NCBI RefSeq assembly: GCF_019924635.1
Contig: NZ_CP065037.1
Coordinates: forward strand, 744,001 to 808,000
Source of the DNA: Leifsonia sp. ZF2019
GTDB lineage: Bacteria > Actinomycetota > Actinomycetes > Actinomycetales > Microbacteriaceae
Direction: 5' to 3'
DNA length: 64,000 bases
Under the pieces are notes generated by a model. It made no database searches and was not told where the DNA came from. It saw nothing but the letters and a program-made list of their open reading frames with translations. The translations under genes were made by a program, and so were the position numbers. Of this stretch, positions 61,259 through 64,000 are shown piece after piece. Numbering within the stretch: the stretch's first letter is position 1; every line of letters begins with the position of its first letter.

Positions 61259-62178
61259 GCCGCATCGCGTCGTCGCTGTTCTGGATCGGCCGCTACGTCG
61301 AGCGCAGCGACGGCACCGCGCGCATCCTGGACGTGCACCTCCAGCTGCTCCTGGAGGACCCGTGGATCGACGAGGACACCGCCTGCCGGTCGCTGCTCGG
61401 CGTGATGGGCAGCGAGGCGCCCGACGGTGCGCTGGTGCGGGAGGACGTGCTGCGCATCCTCGCCGTGGACCGCAGCGCACCAGCCTCCATCGTCTACTCG
61501 CTCGCCGCCGCCCGGGAGAACGCCCGTCGCGCCCGCGAGATCGTCTCCACCGAGCTGTGGGAGTGCCTGAACACCACGGCCGCACGGATGCCGCGGCGGG
61601 TCACCAGCGACAAGGTGCACGAGTTCTTCACCTGGGTCCGCGACCGGACGGCGCTCGCCGTGGGGATCATGGAGTCCGGGGCGAGCCGCGACGAGGCCTG
61701 GCACTTCTTCACCCTCGGCCGCAGTGTGGAGCGGGCGGACATGACCGCCCGGCTGCTCGCGACCCGCTCGCTCACCGAGGCGAGCGGCCCGAGCTGGACG
61801 ACCATCCTGCGCTCGTGCGGAGCGTACGAGGCGTACCTGCGCACCTACCGGGGCGTTCCGTCCGCGCGCAACGCGGCCGAGTTCCTGTTGCACGACAGGC
61901 TGTTCCCGCGCTCGATCCTGTACTCGATCGCGCGAGCGGTCGACAGCCTGCGCGACATCGAGCCCCGCACCGAGCGCGCCGGGGTCTCCGACCGTGCGGT
62001 GCGGCTGCTCGGGCAGGTGCAGAGCGAGCTCGAGTTCCGGCCGGTCGCCGACGTGATCGACGACCTGCCGGCGTACATGTCCGCCATCCAGGATGCGACG
62101 AGTGCGGCGACGGCGGCCGTCACCCAGCGCTACTTCCCGGAGCACGCGGCGCCCAGCTGGATCGGAGACAGGGTATGA
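61252..62178 (+). CDS. Alpha-E domain protein
   Basis: A 308-residue all-alpha protein that opens with MLSRIASSLFWIGRYVERSDGTARILDVHLQLLLED, the hallmark of the alpha-E family, and continues with AWHFFTLGRSVERADMTARLLATRS, a second copy-like segment. It is nearly always encoded between an ATP-grasp and a transglutaminase gene, as here, with short overlaps on both sides. Biochemical role not established. Confidence 0.94.
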   Translation: MLSRIASSLFWIGRYVERSDGTARILDVHLQLLLEDPWIDEDTACRSLLGVMGSEAPDGALVREDVLRILAVDRSAPASIVYSLAAARENARRAREIVSTELWECLNTTAARMPRRVTSDKVHEFFTWVRDRTALAVGIMESGASRDEAWHFFTLGRSVERADMTARLLATRSLTEASGPSWTTILRSCGAYEAYLRTYRGVPSARNAAEFLLHDRLFPRSILYSIARAVDSLRDIEPRTERAGVSDRAVRLLGQVQSELEFRPVADVIDDLPAYMSAIQDATSAATAAVTQRYFPEHAAPSWIGDRV

Positions 62179-63020
62179 AGCGGCTGCGGGTCACCCACTC
62201 CACGGGCTACCGCTACGACGGCGAGGTCACCGCGTCGTACAACGAGGCCAGGATGCTCCCGCTCTCGGGCGAGCGCCAGCTGGTCCTGCACGCCGCGCTC
62301 GACGTGCAGCCGGTCTCCTCCCACCACCAGTACACCGATTACTGGGGCACCCGCGTCCTGGCCTTCGACGTGCTCGACCCGCATCGCGAGCTCACCATCA
62401 CCGCGAGCAGCCTGGTCGAGGTGCTGGATGCGCAGCATCCCGCGGCCGGGCTCGGCTGGGACGAGCTGGAGGTCGCCGTGCAGCGCTCGGGGGAGTGCGT
62501 GCAGCAGTTGCGGCAGACCGAGCTGACCGCGCCTCCCGCGTCGCTCGCCGGGCTCGCGGCGGACGAGAAGAGCTCAGCGGCAGACCCGTGCGCTGTCGCG
62601 CGGGCGATCGTCGCGGCCGTCGGCGACGGGATGGAGTACGTCAGCGGAGTGACCGGGGTGCGCACGACCGCCGCCGAGGCCTGGGACGCCCGCAGCGGCG
62701 TCTGCCAGGACATCGCCCACGTCGCCATCGGCGCCCTCCGCTCGGCCGGCATCCCGGCCCGCTACGTGTCGGGCTACCTGCACCCGAAGGCGGAGGCGGC
62801 GATCGGCGAGACCGTCACCGGCGAATCCCACGCCTGGGTCGAATGGTTCTGCGGCACCTGGCACGGCTACGACCCCACCAACGGCATCGAGATCGGCGAC
62901 CGCCACGTGCGCGTCGGCCACGGCCGCGACTACACCGATGTCACGCCCTTGCGCGGCGTCTACGCCGGCACGGGAACCTCGGAGCTGTTCGTCTCGGTGT
63001 CGATCACGCGGGAGGCGTGA
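62175..63020 (+). CDS. Transglutaminase-like cysteine protease domain protein
   Basis: A 281-residue protein: an N-terminal beta domain typical of bacterial transglutaminases (HSTGYRYDGEVTASYNEARMLPL), then the catalytic triad Cys in SGVCQDIAHVAIGALR, His in GESHAWVEWF, Asp in GYDPTNGIEIGDRHV. It completes the ATP-grasp / alpha-E / transglutaminase triad. The start overlaps the alpha-E stop (ATGA). Confidence 0.94.
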   Translation: MKRLRVTHSTGYRYDGEVTASYNEARMLPLSGERQLVLHAALDVQPVSSHHQYTDYWGTRVLAFDVLDPHRELTITASSLVEVLDAQHPAAGLGWDELEVAVQRSGECVQQLRQTELTAPPASLAGLAADEKSSAADPCAVARAIVAAVGDGMEYVSGVTGVRTTAAEAWDARSGVCQDIAHVAIGALRSAGIPARYVSGYLHPKAEAAIGETVTGESHAWVEWFCGTWHGYDPTNGIEIGDRHVRVGHGRDYTDVTPLRGVYAGTGTSELFVSVSITREA

Positions 63021-63043
63021 GCGCGCGGGTTCGCCGGTCGCCG

Positions 63044-63098
63044 AAGTTCACGACGTTGCGCCCATTCCGCCGAAATGAGCGCAACAACGTGAACTTCC
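63044..63098. terminator. Bidirectional terminator hairpin
   Basis: Two 19-base arms (63044-63062 and 63080-63098), complementary except for two bases, enclose a 17-base loop between converging genes. Confidence 0.7.
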
Positions 63099-63105
63099 GC
63101 GGGCC

Positions 63106-64000
63106 TTACGCGGTCGCCCGCAGGGCGGCGTAGAGGTCGGCGCGGGCGGCGAAGCCGCTGAGGTCGCGGCCGAGAAGGCGTTCGGCATCGGCGACGCGGG
63201 CGCGGAGGGTGTGGCGGTGGATGCCGAGGCGGCGGGCGGCGATGTCATAGACGCCGTCGCTGTCGAGCCACGTGCGCAGCAGGGCCGGGAGGCCGGGGTC
63301 GGCGGCGACGAGCGGGGCCAGCGCGGTCTGCGCGACGGCCCGGGCGTCGGGGGTCTGGAGGAGTGCGAGCATCCCGGCCGTGGCGACATCGTCGAACGAG
63401 GGGACCGGGGAGGCGGGGGTCGCCCGCTGTCGCGCCACCTCGGCCTGCGCGAGGGCGGTCGGGAGATCGGCGAGCGACGACGGCGCCGACGTGCCGCCGC
63501 GCAGTTCGAAGCGCGCGGCGGCGGCCGGGCCGAGCGCGCCGGAGTCGGCGGCGTCGGCGCCCGTCTCCGACTCCATCAGGACGAGCTCCTGGCCGTCGCG
63601 CGCGAAGAAGCCGTCCGCGTGGGACTCCAGCCAGTCGGCCGCGGCGGCCAGCGCGGTTCCGGTGAGCACGGTGACGCGTACCGGGGCCTCCGGCAGCGCG
63701 CCGAGCACCGGCTCAGCGACGGACTCGGCCAGCGCACGGTCGCCCGCGATGAGGGCGCGCCAGACGGCCGTCCGGAGGCGGGCGCGAGCGGCGTCGGTGG
63801 CGCGGCTCTGCTCGAGCGCAAGGCCGGCCAGGGCGACGACTCCGGTGACCACCTGCTGGGCGGCCGGGTCGAGACCGTCGGAGCCGATGGCGAGCACGCC
63901 GCGCAGACGGCCGGCGGCGCCGAGGGTCTGGAGCGCGAACGCGCCCGCCTCCGTGTCCGCCGAGCCGGCGGCGCGGCGGCGGCTGCGCAGCAGCGGGTCG
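63106..64000 (-). CDS. PucR/CdaR-family regulator (5' end outside window)
   Basis: The C-terminal ~298 residues of a regulator. The frame is open to the window edge, so the start is missing. The end carries the PucR C-terminal HTH: LLRTWLDSDGVYDIAARRLGIHRHTLRARVADAERLLGRDL. The GGDEF-like and GAF-like middle parts are usual in the family. Such proteins control purine, amino-acid or sugar use. No target gene is next to it in the window. Confidence 0.85.
   Translation of the reverse strand, partial: DPLLRSRRRAAGSADTEAGAFALQTLGAAGRLRGVLAIGSDGLDPAAQQVVTGVVALAGLALEQSRATDAARARLRTAVWRALIAGDRALAESVAEPVLGALPEAPVRVTVLTGTALAAAADWLESHADGFFARDGQELVLMESETGADAADSGALGPAAAARFELRGGTSAPSSLADLPTALAQAEVARQRATPASPVPSFDDVATAGMLALLQTPDARAVAQTALAPLVAADPGLPALLRTWLDSDGVYDIAARRLGIHRHTLRARVADAERLLGRDLSGFAARADLYAALRATA

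Overview
The window is GC-rich with a strongly GC-biased third codon position. GTG and TTG starts, ATGA/GTGA overlaps, leaderless starts, an LAxTG cell-wall signal and many LacI-type sugar operons point to a high-GC actinobacterium, most likely a member of the Microbacteriaceae (Leifsonia/Microbacterium-like). The assignment rests on style and protein families only; no marker gene is present.

Bases 1-15302 are the integrase end of a prophage whose structural genes lie off the left edge. Right to left it holds a tRNA 3'-end attachment site, a tyrosine integrase, an ImmA/IrrE-type metalloprotease, a leaderless repressor facing a leaderless Cro-like gene across a compact operator region, an excisionase-like HTH gene, a BRO/KilAC antirepressor, and a leftward early operon (SMC/RecN-like ATPase, ASCH protein, YqaJ-type exonuclease, RecT annealing protein, DUF2303 protein, RuvC-like resolvase, C5 methyltransferase, HNH protein). 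Two small rightward genes with their own -10 boxes look like lysogenic cargo.

Bases 15635-24433 are one leftward nine-gene operon for flavin-dependent chemistry: an ABC uptake system with an NMT1/THI5-type binding protein, a RutA-like and a DszA/NtaA-like luciferase-family monooxygenase, a RutB-like isochorismatase, an MFS transporter fused to a riboflavin kinase domain, and two flavin reductases. The set resembles, without matching exactly, the riboflavin catabolic cluster described from Microbacterium maritypicum (kinase, reductase, riboflavin lyase). A route from riboflavin through lumichrome to opened pyrimidine ring is the main hypothesis of this report.

Bases 25298-46271 are devoted to glycans and sugars: a GT39-type membrane glycosyltransferase, a LacI regulator facing a ChvE/XylF-MmsAB-type monosaccharide ABC operon, a leftward operon of LacI, an amber-interrupted binding protein, two permeases, a GH63-like hydrolase and a GH127 arabinofuranosidase, a second paralogous LacI, a large secreted multidomain glycoside hydrolase under shared LacI operators, and a GH16-like protein.

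Bases 46302-64000 are general chromosome: a GT1 glycosyltransferase, an MmyB-like regulator with a short-chain dehydrogenase, an SRPBCC-ArsR pair with palindromic operators, a VOC protein, a sortase-anchored LTD/phytase-like surface protein, an amine oxidase, a choloylglycine-hydrolase-family enzyme, a lipoprotein, an aldose epimerase, the ATP-grasp / alpha-E / transglutaminase triad (with a polyglutamine tail), and a PucR-type regulator cut by the right edge.
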